64,000 bases of DNA from Toxorhynchites rutilus septentrionalis (taxonomy: Eukaryota > Arthropoda > Insecta > Diptera > Culicidae), in NCBI RefSeq assembly GCF_029784135.1, contig NC_073746.1, positions 261,059,598 through 261,123,597 of the forward strand. Direction: 5' to 3'. The notes under the pieces were generated by a model that saw nothing but the letters and a program-made list of their open reading frames with translations, was not told where the DNA came from and searched no databases. Shown piece by piece: positions 11,848-23,380 of this stretch. Positions within the stretch are counted from its first letter, which is position 1; each line of letters begins with the position of its first letter. The translations under genes were made by a program, and so were the position numbers.

Positions 11848-12912
11848 GAACTGGGTGTAAAACGCACCCCTTTGAAATATCATGGAAAATGAAGTAATTG
11901 GCAGGATTTTTCGATGCTCATAACTTCATTTCTTATCATAAATACTACTAAATATATATTAGCACAAAAAACCTCACCTTGCTTTAAAATATAGCAATGT
12001 ATGAAAAACCGCCTGATCCTGATCCTGCAACTTTAGCCGCTTCTGCCATAAGACTTTTGAAGCATTATAAGACTAATTTAATTTATGTAAACATCAATAC
12101 GTTCTCAAATATTACTAAAGCTATCAAATGAGCTTGAATCAACAAATGTTAAAAGTTCAATTCATATTTGCAATGCGATTTTCTCAATCAAGTCATTATG
12201 GGGCAAATCGCCCCGCTACGGAAAGCTAGTTCACTGTCAGTGTTACCAAATAAACATAAATTGTTCTCCAATTCGTGTGTGCATATAACCATTTTTTCAT
12301 GCCTTTTCTTGTATCATGTAATAAAAAGTGAAACGAACAAAATTATTACAATGTTTCGCACTACTAAAATCCATCCAATAACCTAAACCTTAGAATCACA
12401 ATAAAAACTCATACTTCAAAGACTGAAAATCTGCCAGCACTTTTATATACAGTGGCACGCAGAGATATGTTTGTGAACAGCGGCACGTATTAATAAATTT
12501 GTAACAAATTTGGTTCGACAACAAAACAGGCTCGAAAATACGAGAGCATCTGACGTTCCTAGCAAAAAGCGAGAAACTTATCCGAAGCTGGGTATATACA
12601 GCGAATAAAGATTTAACCAAAAGATATGCTTCGAAGTCGTTTCATATTTCGACCCGTTGTTGTGGTGCGTTTTGGACACCATATAGATCATCTTACCCCG
12701 TCTGTTTTAGAAATGCATACAATATAATCTTGTAGAATTTTCATCATTTTTATTTGTTTTCTCTATTCGTAATCTTTTTAGTACACATAATTACAAAGGA
12801 AACAGACGTGGTTACGTTTTTGATGTGAAAAAACAATGAATAATGTAGTAAAAATACATGTTTGAGCCTTATTAGCTTAAGGTGGGCATTTTACCCCCTG
12901 TTACCCTATAAG
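11848..12912. mobile_element. Possible nonautonomous DNA element with imperfect TIRs
   Basis: The left end TAGGGGAACTGGGTGTAAAA (then CGCACCCC) and the inverse of the right end (TAGGGTAACAGGGGGTAAAA, then TGCCCACC) match imperfectly over about 28 bases. An internal GGGGCAAATCGCCCCG near 12200 has a related pattern. No transposase is visible. The boundaries and duplication are uncertain. Confidence 0.4.
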
Positions 12913-13499
12913 TTAATTATGAGAGTTAATTCGATAATCTGCTCAGATTGGTGTTTAATTATTTCGCGAAACGTACGCATCCCCCATTCAGTGGATACAT
13001 TTCAAATGATGCTACTAATTGTTTGTACTAAACATTTCCATTCTTGAATTTAAAATTTCGTAGTTCAATGTAACAATGCGGTCGTGTCCTGAACACGATC
13101 CTTCTTTATTTTTTTTTGCGACCTGCGACACTATGACATCAAGGTTGTGTATTGCTGATTTGGATAATTCACTATCATGTGAATTTTAAATTAATTTTTA
13201 TTTAAGGGGGTATTCTAGTGTAGAGACACGAATTTGGGACGTTTTTTTCCGAGCTCAGTAGAAATAAAACAAATAGTATTTTTACGATCCATTATATCAT
13301 TATTTGTTCATCTATCTTTTAGCAATAAAACAAAAATTGAACGAAGAAAAAATATTAATAATTAGAATAGTTACAAGCTTATGAAGTGAGGGGGTTCAAA
13401 AAAACGGTGTGCCATGGCGTGCACGATTCCAGCCCTTCTGGTTATCTGAAACAAAAAAACGAACAGATTCTAAATCAGTGGAGTAGTCAAAAACATCTT
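12913..13499. other. Unassigned
   Basis: No coding signal. Near 13205 the GGTATTCTAGTGTAGAG segment is the inverse of sequence near 17110-17125, so part of this is a dispersed repeat. Confidence 0.35.
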
Positions 13500-13500
13500 T

Positions 13501-13925
13501 TGACGTAGAACTACGTCTTTCATTAAGGGTGCCAAATCAAAAAATAGGTCACGTTTTTATGAAATAAAGTTAACGTTAATAACTATTTTTGCCGCGAACG
13601 GATTTTGGCGATTTACATACCATACGAATCGGGTTTTCTCTAATATTTGTTTAATATGCTATACATTAGAATCCCCTGGTTTGTAAATGGTTAAAATTCA
13701 TGATAACTTTAAGTGTTTCCATTTTCTTATACATTCGTTCTGTTCATTTGTGTGCTTTCCCGAACAGAGCTGTCACTAACGAGCAACTTATCGACGAGCA
13801 ATGAAGGGGAAATCGTAGGATTTAAAGTCTCCGTGAACAAAGGAAAAGAAGAAGAATGAAGGGGAACACTTGCCTAGAGTATAAACAGTGGATCTCGATG
13901 AGGCAAACTTTCAGTCTCGTTCTGT
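13501..13925 (+). repeat. Dispersed repeat R, copy 1
   Basis: It starts with the palindrome TGACGTAGAACTACGTC. It continues through GTGCCAAATCA, AATAAAGTTAACGTTA, GAACGGATTTTGGCGATTTA, TTTAATATGCTATACATTAG, CCCGAACAGAGCTGTCA and GAGTATAAACAGTGGATCTC. The same series is found at 14357-14755 (direct) and, inverted, at about 22850-23238. No coding function is apparent. Confidence 0.75.
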
Positions 13926-14244
13926 GTTCAAACCAATGAACATCAATCGTGATGACAGCTACGCTAATCGAAACCAGCAACATTAACAGAAAGGGCTTCT
14001 GTTGAGAAGAGCGCAAAACGGTGATAACTGTGTGTATATTTAGTTGCTTCAAGTCATCGATATATGAAAATTTGTGTGCGTACGTGCGTGCTTTATAACT
14101 TGTACGTAAAAAAAGTGCATCTTCTCTGGAATCCCATTTGTATCCGCTCCCGTGTGCATGATAACCATTATAAACAAGGAGGGGAGATAGCGGGAATGAA
14201 ATATTTGCGCTACGGTCTTAGTGAAGAATCCCTGCTGAGGCAAA

Positions 14245-14332
14245 TATTCAGTCTTTTTCCAAGCAGTTAACATTGTTTGTTTTCCGTCATCATAAGGGCT
14301 TCGTTGGTGCCTTTTGACATTGCATCAATGCA
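14245..14332 (+). repeat. Left half of outer repeat, split by the TTAA element
   Basis: The block AGTCTTTTTCCAAGCAGTTA through GCATCAATGCAT corresponds to 15268-15356. Its continuation is found only at 16116, after the inserted 14333-16115 element. Confidence 0.7.
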
Positions 14333-14356
14333 TTAACCCTCTACCGCCCAAGTGTT

Positions 14357-14755
14357 TGACGTAGAACTACGTCTTTCATTAAGGGGGTGCCAAATCAGAA
14401 AACATGTCACGTTTTTATGAAATAAAGTTAACGTTAGTAACTATTTTTGTGGCGAACGGATTTTGGCGATTTATATACTAAACGAATCGGGAATTCCGTA
14501 AGATTTGTTTAATATGCTATACATTAGATCCCCCTGGTTTGTAGATGGTTAAAATTCCTGAAAACTTTAAGCGTTTCCATTTTCCCATACATTTGTTCTG
14601 TCCATTTGTGTGCTCTCCCGAACAGAGCTGTCAATAACGAGCAACGAAGGGGAAATCGTAGGATTTAAAGTCTCTGTGAACAAAGGAAAAGAAGAAGAAT
14701 GAAGGGGAACACTTGCCTAGAGTATAAACAGTGGATCTCGCTGAGGCAAACTTTC
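14357..14755 (+). repeat. Dispersed repeat R, copy 2
   Basis: It is closely similar to 13501-13925 throughout, including the palindromic start and the segment GAGTATAAACAGTGGATCTC. It lies just inside the left TIR of the 14333-16115 element. Confidence 0.75.
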
Positions 14756-15055
14756 ATTCGGCATCGGACTGTTGAGCAATAAAGATCACTTTGCTTTCGC
14801 TGCGCTTCGATCTCAGATTGGACCAGTGGTAATCCAACTTGGATATCGTCGTGTGGTTTTCTCAGTTCGTTTTTGGCATTATTCATATCGTGTGTTTTTC
14901 TTTCCGCGTCATAAATTGGACGCTCCGCGTAGTGTGTGATGAGCAAGAAGATGAGGAAGGCAGGCTCGAGTCCTGCAAAAAAACGAACGCATTGCCAGGG
15001 GCAATAAAATTTCGAGGTAAGCGTCATCTAATGCTGCACGCGATGTTGGTGCAGT

Positions 15056-15275
15056 GAAAAGCGCTCGCACTTCGCGAGTGTGACACCGCATCGAACAACA
15101 GCGAAGTACGCGATTTCGGCGCGTCGGTCGAAAATGTAAACGCCGTTACCCAGACAGCAACCAAAATCAAGCTCCCTCCGCTGGTTGTGAAGGCGGTCGC
15201 TCTTGACAAACTCATCAGCGTATTCGCATCGATGGGTGTTACAGCAGAGTACAAGCTGTGTGGCATAATCCAGTC
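15056..15275 (+). pseudogene. Degenerate LINE ORF1 (gag) fragment, Jockey-like
   Basis: An open stretch of about 70 codons contains TKIKLPPLVVKAVALDKLIS and SMGVTAEYKLCGI. This resembles the region of Jockey-clade ORF1 proteins where a Pro-Pro-[ILV]-V motif precedes a short helical domain. The GC-rich sequence upstream (14775-15050) looks like 5' leader and ORF1 start of the same element but lies in other frames and carries stops. The fragment is truncated at about 15275 where repeat sequence starts. The clade call is from motif resemblance only. Confidence 0.4.
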
Positions 15276-15893
15276 TTTTTCCAAGCTGTTAACATTGTTT
15301 GTTTTCCGTCATCATAAGGGCTTCGTTGGTGCCTTTGAGAATGCATCAATGCATTAAACTGGCGTTATGGCGAAGCGGGCGTTAATGTTGAGCGCCAAAA
15401 AAATATTTGGGGAATACCAAGCATGTTGACTATCTTACTGGAATGTTATAAATTATATCAGTTCGCGTGCCAATCGCAAAATGCCTTCAACTAGGATTGC
15501 ATTTGCGCTAATATTGATAATAATGAAGCATTGCTACTGTTTTCGAGGTTGTTATTAACAAAAAGAGTTTATTTCGCTTGTTTAGTCACCATGAAAGTAA
15601 ATGTCGTTCTGGAGTTTTGTATGTGATTAGATTTCGCTTGCCAATAGCAAAACCTCCTCCGCTAAGGGTGACAGCTGCGCTTCCCTCGAGCATGAGAAAG
15701 TAATGCAACTTTTTTCGAGGCCAGTAATATTAACATAAGCGTTTCTTTTGAGAATAGCGCAAAATGATGAGAAGTGTTTATATTCCTAGTAGTTTCAAGC
15801 CTCCAATGTATGGCGACTTATATAAAATAACAGTGTAGTTCTACGTCAACAATGCGGTCGTATCTTGGACACAACCTTCTATAATTTTTTATT
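15268..15893 (+). repeat. Intact internal copy of the outer repeat
   Basis: The copy runs from CAGTCTTTTTCCAAGC through CATTAAACTGGCGTTATGGC to TGCGGTCGTATCTTGGACAC. It is colinear with 14245-14332 plus 16116-16722, which are separated by the inserted element. Confidence 0.7.
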
Positions 15894-16115
15894 TATCTTA
15901 ACAAACCTACTCCACTTTTATCTCGAATTTCCGACTTTCAACATAAAATACTCCTAGCAGAAAGCTACCAGCATAAAAACAATGTGTATGTGTGATAGAT
16001 GAAAATGTCCTAAAGACGTTCTAGTGGGAGTGAACATTGAAAATAATGTCTGAATAATTTGAAAAGAGAATCCGCGAAGCCCGTCTAAATACGGGCTTGG
16101 GCTGTAGAGGGTTAA

Positions 16116-16722
16116 ACTGACGTTATGGCAAAGCAGGTGTTAAGGTTGTGAGCCAAAAAATTATTTGGGGAATACCAAGCATCTTGAATGTCGTACTGGA
16201 ATGTTATAAGTTATTTGGGTTCGCGTGCCAGTCGCAAAACTGCCTTCAACTAGGATTGCATTTGCGCTAACCTTGATCATAATGAAGCAATGCTACTGTT
16301 TTCGAGGTTGTTGATATTAACAAAGAGAGTTTATTTCGCTCGTTTAATCACCAAGAAAGTAAATGTCGATCGGAAATTTTGTATGTGATTAGGTTTCGCT
16401 TGCCAGTAGCAAAACTTACTGCACTAAGGGTGACAGCTGCGCTTATGTCGAGCATGAGAAAGTAATGCAACTTTATCCGAGGCCAGTAATATTAACAGAA
16501 GCGTTTCTTTTGAGAAGCGCTTCTTGAGAATTTGAGAATTTGAGAATTGCTAATGATGATAAGTGTTTATATTCCTAGTGGTTTAAAGCCACCAATGTAT
16601 GGCTCTGTATGCATACTATGGCGAACGCTTGTTTGGCGCTTGGCGACTTATATAAAATAACAGCGTAGTTCTACGTGAACAATGCGGTCGTATCTTGGAC
16701 ACAACCTCCTATAATTTTTTGA
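16116..16722 (+). repeat. Right half of outer repeat
   Basis: Colinear with 15357-15893: ACTGACGTTATGG, GGGGAATACCAAGCAT, GACAGCTGCGCTT, GCGACTTATATAAAATAACA, then the palindromic motif and TGCGGTCGTATCTTGGACAC. It has a small extra duplication (TTTGAGAAT) near 16530. Confidence 0.7.
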
Positions 16723-17126
16723 CAAAATGGCGGCCGTTTAAAAAACAAAATACGGTTAAAAACGTTTTTTCTTACGTTTCTCGATTTTTTAAAAATAGTA
16801 AAATTTAAAAAATGTTATTTTTTAGAGGTCCATGCGAAAGAGAGATGCATACTGATTGTATTCGTATGAATTCGACATGATTCGGTTCAGTAGAACTTGA
16901 GATATCGAGTACACCAGTTTGAAGAAACTAGTTTCGAGAAATACGCGTTTAAATTCACTGTTATGGCCGTACCAAGTTAGATACCGCATCATCAAAATGG
17001 CTCTAACTCGGTAAATAATAGGATTTTCGAAGACCTTTCTAGAGTATATGCCTTGAATGCCTAAACTACAGAAATATGAAGGATTTGTTTTACATTTTTT
17101 TTAAATTTCTAGACTAGAATACTGCC
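16723..17126. other. Unassigned repeat-like sequence
   Basis: No coding signal. It starts with AAAATGGCGGCCG and ends in TCTAGACTAGAATACTG, which is the inverse of sequence near 13205, suggesting part of a larger dispersed element. Confidence 0.35.
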
Positions 17127-18139
17127 TTAACAGGGTGTCGACGCAAAACTCGAAAAAAAAACCCTGATATTACCTGATTTTCCAGTAATTTTTCAGAAAA
17201 AATCCAGAGGTAAACTAGTAAACTTTTTCTTGCAATCTTTTGGCTCTCTTCTGTGCGTTTTCTAAAATTTGTTTCGTTCCATCTCCAGAGAATTCGTTCC
17301 TACTTCCTGTAAACGTTTAATCAACTTTGATTCATTTGACGCAAATGTTTATTCCTTCTGACTTTCCTTGTCTTCTAGATAAAGAGAATGATAATTTCGA
17401 ACTCGTTGAATTAACTAGCTCAACATTTTTATTGTTATCAATCCTTTGATAAACGTGTAAAATATGCAGTCCGAAGTCTAGTTGCAGCTCGCGTAACCCA
17501 ATTCACGATGGGACCGTCCGACACAAGAAGAAGGCCTTTTTTCAAAGGTGCAAGTTGATCTCGGATGCTTGAGAACGTCTTAACACATTAAGGACCGCAC
17601 GTTTTGGGGCAAAATTGAACGGTTTATTTGTTCGGATTCAACGAATGAGATCGTTTCCTTCGATGTGGATGAGACGGAGGCGAGCCATCGGTAGGTCTTG
17701 TTACAATCTTGGCGAACCAATGACTTAACCTTCAAGTGTAGAAAACACAAGTTATTTCGTGATCCATCCGTAACAGACGGAATGCGAAACACGAGAAATC
17801 TTGTGAGCGGTCCGCAATGTGTTAAAAACATAGACGTCATGTGAAGATTTGCCACTTTCATCCCAGATCTCATGCATCACAGGATCTCAGCTTTGATATT
17901 ATGGTTTTCAAACATGAATTTATTGATAGTTTTCGAAGCAGGAAAAATGAGGGAAAAACATATCAAACTAGTCAAATACATTTTTTGTATCATTAACTTT
18001 CTAGCTACTGCAATAATCAAAATTCTAATTGGCGGAATTTCATTATTTCCAGATTGGTGACGGAATTTCCTAATTTTCGTGATATTGTTTGAATTCCCTG
18101 ATTTTCAAGGTTATCCATGGTAGTCGACACCCTGTTTAA
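17127..18139. mobile_element. TTAA-flanked element, TIR CAGGGTGTCGAC
   Basis: TTAACAGGGTGTCGAC at the left is inverted as GTCGACACCCTGTTTAA at the right, with one base of offset next to the right TTAA. About 1.0 kb separates the ends and there is no transposase. A second TTAA element is nested inside at 17580-17825, so this one is the older of the two. Confidence 0.65.
17580..17825. mobile_element. Nested TTAA MITE, TIR CACATTGCGGACCGC
   Basis: The left end TTAACACATTAAGGACCGCA and the inverse of the right end TTAACACATTGCGGACCGCT are near identical and both sit at TTAA. Length is 246 bp including the duplications. The termini TTAACAC are shared with the MITEs at 25883-26506 and 36000-36407, suggesting a common piggyBac-like mobiliser. 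A minus-strand open frame through it is incidental. Confidence 0.75.
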
Positions 18140-18361
18140 GTATTTTTGTATATTTTATGGAAGCTTTCTTATTTCTCAAGGTTTTTGTACGTCGAATGTG
18201 TTTCAGAAACGGTAATACTACATTTTTGAACCGATGTGTACAAATTTTTAATTAAGTTTGCTGTGAGTTTCCATCTTGAAATGAGCTATTTTCCTTCAAT
18301 TCTGCATTTTCCATAATGGTTGATTGAAGTATTATGAAGTAATGGCATCAAATGTACTTTC

Positions 18362-18810
18362 TCATGAATAAAGAATTTTCTTTTCATTTTTGTAGCGCTC
18401 TTTTTGGAAACCCCGATAGAACCAAAGTTGGTCTCCTTCTCCTTTCAGAGAATTTACTTTACATATTCTTGTATTCCTAAATCCTAGCATTCCAATCTTG
18501 GTTCCATTTGCTCTATTTTTTCTCGAATTATACACAAATTTGTGTTTTGTTTGTATGAGAGTCCCCCTTTCGGAGAAGGAAAAACATGTTATTTGCATAA
18601 AATTGCAAGAATTGTATCTGAAAATAATTTTGTATTATAATGAGTTCTGGTAGAAGTACTAGGAAATTTATAGTCAAAGGGAATTGTAAAGGGTCAATTA
18701 GAAGATCAATCAATGAATAGTTCAGCGATTGGATCCATGAACGATCGCTTAGTAAGAAAACGTGAATGTTTGAAAGTATTCATTACAAAAATCCGTTTTG
18801 AGCGGGACGA
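18362..18810 (-). repeat. Fragment of repeat family A (head region)
   Basis: The inverse of this segment carries ATGTTTTTCCTTCTCC, AACTCATTATAATAC, CTTCTACCAGAACTC and CCTAGTACTTC. These match the heads of repeat-family A copies at 35035-35290 and 50347-50600. The tandem units seen in other copies are mostly missing here. Confidence 0.6.
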
Positions 18811-19034
18811 AGTGTGCTAGGTGAACTAGTACTCAATAAATTAAAAACGAGCGGAGCTTGAATTGCAATCTTTTCTCTCTCCACATTGTCCGTAGAAGTT
18901 GCCATTTCTATTTCAATGAAATGTGCACTGTTTTCAGATTTAGATTTTTTTGTTTGTTTCGTTCATTACTTCGCTGTTTTGCGAACAGTTTGCACTGCTC
19001 AGTTTACTTACATTACAACTGCACAATATTTATG

Positions 19035-19200
19035 TAGGGGTAGTGGGGCCACTCACCTTACGGGTTTATTTCCCGGGAGGCCCCGTTACCCAGATGTGGG
19101 TAACACTTTTCTCGTTCAATTTGAATAGGATTTTTAAACGGAATTCGACAGAATAGGCACTTAAATGTAAACATGGGATATGTCGAATAATCAAAAAATC
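19035..19200 (+). repeat. Relative of the 36000-36407 MITE interior
   Basis: TGGGTAACACTTTTCTCGTT, AATAGGATTTTTA, AATAGGCACTTAAATGTAA and GGGATATGT follow in the same order as in 36065-36155. No TTAA termini could be assigned to this copy. Confidence 0.5.
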
Positions 19201-19309
19201 AAAAACATAGAAAATATATTTTTTATACTATACTTTTAAACGGTTTGATTTAGCAAATACTTGCAAATACATAGCAATACTTGGTTTGTATGTTTAACTA
19301 TAGGGTTGT

Positions 19310-19790
19310 CCCATATCAATAGAAAGTTAAACCCCTCCCTGTTAACTGATTGATCTGAAATTTGGAACACGCCTTTATCTCTGCTGCCATTGTAAAACTG
19401 CGTCTTCCATGATCTTGAAAATCTAAGATGGCGGCCGCTACAAAAAGGCGGATTACATATTTTCACAAAACCCCATCAATATGGTTTTTTTCCCAAATCC
19501 CATCAATATGGGTATCAAATGAAAGGGCTTGACTAGTAGAACACAGTTACTTATCAAAATTGCAAATCCAAAATGGAAACATTTTTTTTCATTTCATCAA
19601 TACGGGTATCAAACGAAAGGGCTTGACTAGTAGAACATAGTTATTTGTGAAAATGCAAATCCAAAAGAGCGATATGATTTTTTTCAAAACCTCATCAATA
19701 TGTATATCAAATGAAAAAAGACTTGACTAGTAGAACACAATAGATCATGAAAAATCCAAATTCAAAATGGTCAATTCAAAATGGACAGAG
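19310..19790 (+). repeat. Dispersed repeat with ~95-100-bp tandem units
   Basis: At least three units with CATCAATATGGGTATCAAA and GACTTGACTAGTAGAACACA occur at about 19500, 19600 and 19690, after the same lead-in (TGTTAACTGATTGATCTG) as at 3655-3945. Confidence 0.65.
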
Positions 19791-19794
19791 TTCT

Positions 19795-21990
19795 AGAACT
19801 TTTTTTTTTGTTTCGGACACTGTTGCCTCAAACTAAATTAGTGGATTTCAATAACATTGAGGAAGTAAAAACCTTAAAGTTAGTCATTTTTAATGTTTTA
19901 TTATTAATTTCATCCCATAAATTCATATCAAACTTGATTGATTCTATCAATCAAATTAAGCCTCTCTAACCGCTCTACTATTTGTTCTTTGACACCCAAC
20001 TTCTATCTTTCTTAATTACGCTGCAATATCGATATAAACGATTCCTGTTGAGAATTCAAGCAAAATCTTCAAAAATCATCACTGTACATATAGTAGCCAC
20101 TTAAATTCAACTTAACGTTGAAAGGTTACATTTTTACTTGAAATAAGTCATATTTGAAATGTAAATTTTTTTTTTCAAATTGTATTTGATCGAGTCCGAT
20201 CTGTAATATCAAATTATTTTTTTTATAAAAATGTCGAAGATATACATATAATATTAAAAAGTGATTCGGATAGGAAACATAAAGAAACTAAAGTATTTCA
20301 TCCTCACGGTACATGTTTCTTAGGTGTAAGCCATAGATTCACGTGACTGCTGGGAAATGTATGACTTGAGGCTACGTTCGTGCTGATAATATAAATTTTT
20401 GTATATTTCCGAAGTAGCGATGAATCCATTCCACCGGTTTCTTCAAAATAAATTGCGTCTAACGTGTTCGTCGATGGATTTACAGTATTCCATTAAATTT
20501 GATAGCAATTCGATGGAACGGGGAACACTCGATTCTCACCCGTTCGTTGGCATTTCGGATGTCCTTCAGTCGATAATGGAGAGAGCGTTTCCGACCAGTG
20601 CCATACATTTGCTTTCTCCAAATGGATTCTGTCGGCGTGAGAAACTTTTCTTCGCTAATTTGATTCTAATGCCGAGAGGTTTCCGGCTAAATGAGTCTGG
20701 AAAGAACATAAAGTCTGCTAACTAATTTCTCTGGGTCATTCTTTGGATTATCGGATGGGAAGCACAATAGGTTACCTTAAATAATATGCTGTAATGTAAC
20801 TACATAATTTTAAGTTTGGCATTTGCATTGACATACACCAAAAACCTCTTCAAATTGTGGAAATGTCGTGTACGTCAAGTCGAACGAATTATTTCACTGA
20901 TAGATTACAATACGCCTCCACAATTTTCACAGTGGGGGGGAACGGAGGTTTATAATCTGAATAAACCACAGTTCGCCTCCATAAAATGGATTCGTAGGAA
21001 GTGAGTAATTCAGAAACATATGTATTCCGGCGAAAAACGTTGTTTTTGGGAATCGAGAGGCTACTTACATTTCGAACTGAGTAAAATTGCGACAGAGTTT
21101 TCCCGAGGCCAATGATTAACCACGCACAAGAAACATTTTCCCACTCAAAAACACCCCAATAACCCCTCCTATGTTGCTGACGTCCTGTATGTCAACTGTA
21201 CCGTCTCCTGGCTAAGTGACGTTGATATCTGCAGCTAATTATTTTAGTTTTTCGCTTCCTCCGCCGATATATTTCGCTGCAGGAAGGGCAGCTCTGAGAT
21301 GGTAAACAAAATTCAATTAATCCTTCCTTCTTATTCCGAATTCAGCAGCCACGGCACGATTTGCGTCCTTTGATGGATATTTTTAGATTAGTGAATGGAT
21401 TCGTTTAACAAAGGGAGAGTTGCAGCTCTTTTGTGTCGGATTTTACTACCACGTTGTGGCGTTTACAGCCTTTTTATGTCCTTTTATATTCGCCAAGTAG
21501 ACAACGTAACAAGCGAGTCGTTTTTTTTCCATTGGTGTTATTTAATTCGATTTTACGGGAAGAAGGGAATGGCAGGGGATGGAAAAATTCAACAAGTTGT
21601 TCTGCAGCTTGCTTTTGAGTGATATTTTATGCGGTACAAACACGACCTGTATTAAAAGATCAAACTTATCTACGGGATAAGTTTGATCTCCAGATCTCCA
21701 GATAAGTCGTTTCCAGTATCGAGGAAAATGTGGAAATATCTAATCGCTGCTGGAAAATAATCTGCCAGTTCCCCTTGGAATTGAAAATAACATTCAATTA
21801 TTTTAAAAAAATAATTAATTATTTTAATGTTTTCTATGCCTCCAACGTAACGCTCTCGTTTGCGAAGTCCCCCAAATATTCATTTATTCATACATTCAGA
21901 ATGGATTTAGATTCAACTTCAAACAAATGATCTCTAAATCAACGATAGTCCTACGTCACCCTTGCGGTTATACCATAGATATAACCCACT
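19795..21990. other. No assignable gene
   Basis: Includes a 108-codon plus-strand open frame at 20399-20725 and overlapping frames at 21395-21622. Neither has a recognisable domain or splice context. The sequence from about 21940 on (TAGTCCTACGTCACCC...TATACCATAGATATAACCC) resembles repeat DNA near 4205. Confidence 0.35.
21657..21689. repeat. Perfect 14-bp inverted repeat (hairpin)
   Basis: AGATCAAACTTATC and GATAAGTTTGATCT form a perfect 14-bp stem around the 5-base loop TACGG. There is no coding or T-tract context to suggest a defined role. Confidence 0.7.
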
Positions 21991-22019
21991 TCCTGTTTTT
22001 TGGTGTACAACCTTAACAT

Positions 22020-23245
22020 CTGCTTCACTATAGCGTGCATTGGCATTGATGACAGAAAACAAACAATGTTAACTGCTTGGAAAAATGCTGAATATTTGCC
22101 TCAGCAGAGATTCATTACTAATACCGTAGCGTAAATATTTCCCTCCCGCTATCACCCCTCCTTGTTTATATTTATCATTACGACTGCATAATTTGCAAAA
22201 CTAAACAATCGTCAATCATAGCATAAAAAATTAGGCGATTGTTGCATCGTTACAGGGCCAATGCACACGGGAGCAGATACCAATGGAATTTCAGCGTAGC
22301 GAAAATGCACTATTTTTACGTACGGGTTAATATTTCCAGTCTAGATTAGCTTAACTGTCATCCATTGTGGAGAGTGTTTTCCTACCGTCATGCAAAACCA
22401 TATCTCTGACAAAATTCCAAAATATTTTCTTGGTGAGTTGACGATAGCCTAGCTTGATGATTCCCCACACAATTGTGTAGCTCAGAACCTTAATGCAATG
22501 GCGTCAGTTTGATGCAATGATTACAATTCCAGAGACATCAGCGAGTGAGTTTTTTGTTCGCGTCCACAGCTCAATCCGAAACGAAGACATGTGATGACGC
22601 AAAACAAGGAAGAACGAGCGATATTCATTGCTTAAATACAGAATGATACTAAATGTTTGCCTTTCTTCCTTGCTTGAGACTTTAAACTTCTTCAGTTCAT
22701 TCGTCTCTAACCTTCAAAAAGGCCATTGGAAATCTTTACTTTATCCATAATATTACTCCTCCACCCCCATTGTCTTGAGAACGGCATTCGATCCCTCGCC
22801 ATCCAGCTCGTCCAGCAACGATGTTGTTCAGTCGATTTCCCCACGAAGAATGAATGTCTCAGTAAGATCCACTGTTTATACTCTAGGCAAATATTCCCCT
22901 TCGTTCTTCTTCTTTTCCTTTGTTCACGGAGACTTTACATCTTTCGATTTCCCCTTCGTTGCTCGTTATTGACAGCTCTGTTCGGGAAAGCACACATACG
23001 GACAGAACAAATGTATGAGGAAATGGAAATGCTTCCAATTTTCATCAATTTAAACCATATACAGACTATGGGATTGTAATGTATAGCATTTCAAACAAAT
23101 CTAATCAAAACAATCCGATTCGTTTGGTATATAAATCGCCAAAATCCGATCGCGACAAAAATAGTTATTAACGTGAACTTAATTTCATAAAAACGTGAAC
23201 TGTTTTCTGAATTGAATGAAAGACGTAGTTCTACGTCAAAAGTAC
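22020..23245 (-). repeat. Composite repeat, inverted relative to 13.5-14.3 kb
   Basis: Reading on the minus strand, 23238 back to about 22850 matches repeat R from palindrome to CCACTGTTTATACTC. The stretch 22030-22160 is the inverse of 14150-14290 (AGTTAACATTGTTTG, GAGGCAAATATTCAG, CGCTACGGT). Between them 22465-22640 is the second copy of the 6100-6310 repeat. Confidence 0.65.
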
Positions 23246-23380
23246 AAATGAGAAAAATTTTGAACCCCTCTGGTACAGATTACAATGTGACAACACTGAT
23301 CATGACGAAAGTTGTGGATTCGTTACTGCTTAAGGACGGAGCATTCATTTTTTACGTTAAGTAACAGTTTTAACAGTTTA

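Larger units (their letters stand above)
14333..16115. mobile_element. TTAA-flanked element with ~20-bp TIRs, inserted in a repeat
   Basis: Both ends read TTAACCCTCTACMGCCCAAG in inverted orientation (14333-14352 and the complement of 16096-16115), with TTAA at each edge. TTAA duplications and CCC termini are the signature of piggyBac-superfamily elements, but no piggyBac transposase is encoded, so this is a nonautonomous passenger. Its interior holds repeat R copy 2 (14357-14755), a degenerate LINE gag piece (about 15056-15275) and a whole copy of the outer repeat (15268-15893). At 15345-15375 that internal copy reads straight through GCATCAATGCATTAAACTGG, which is the pre-insertion form of the site the element occupies. 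Confidence 0.75.

Noticed and set aside
14665..15027. 120-codon minus-strand frame
   Set aside because: It runs through repeat R and LINE leader sequence on the antisense strand; identical parts recur at 13822-14052.
20399..20725. 108-codon plus-strand frame
   Set aside because: No domain, no Kozak or splice context, and AT-rich codons as expected by chance.
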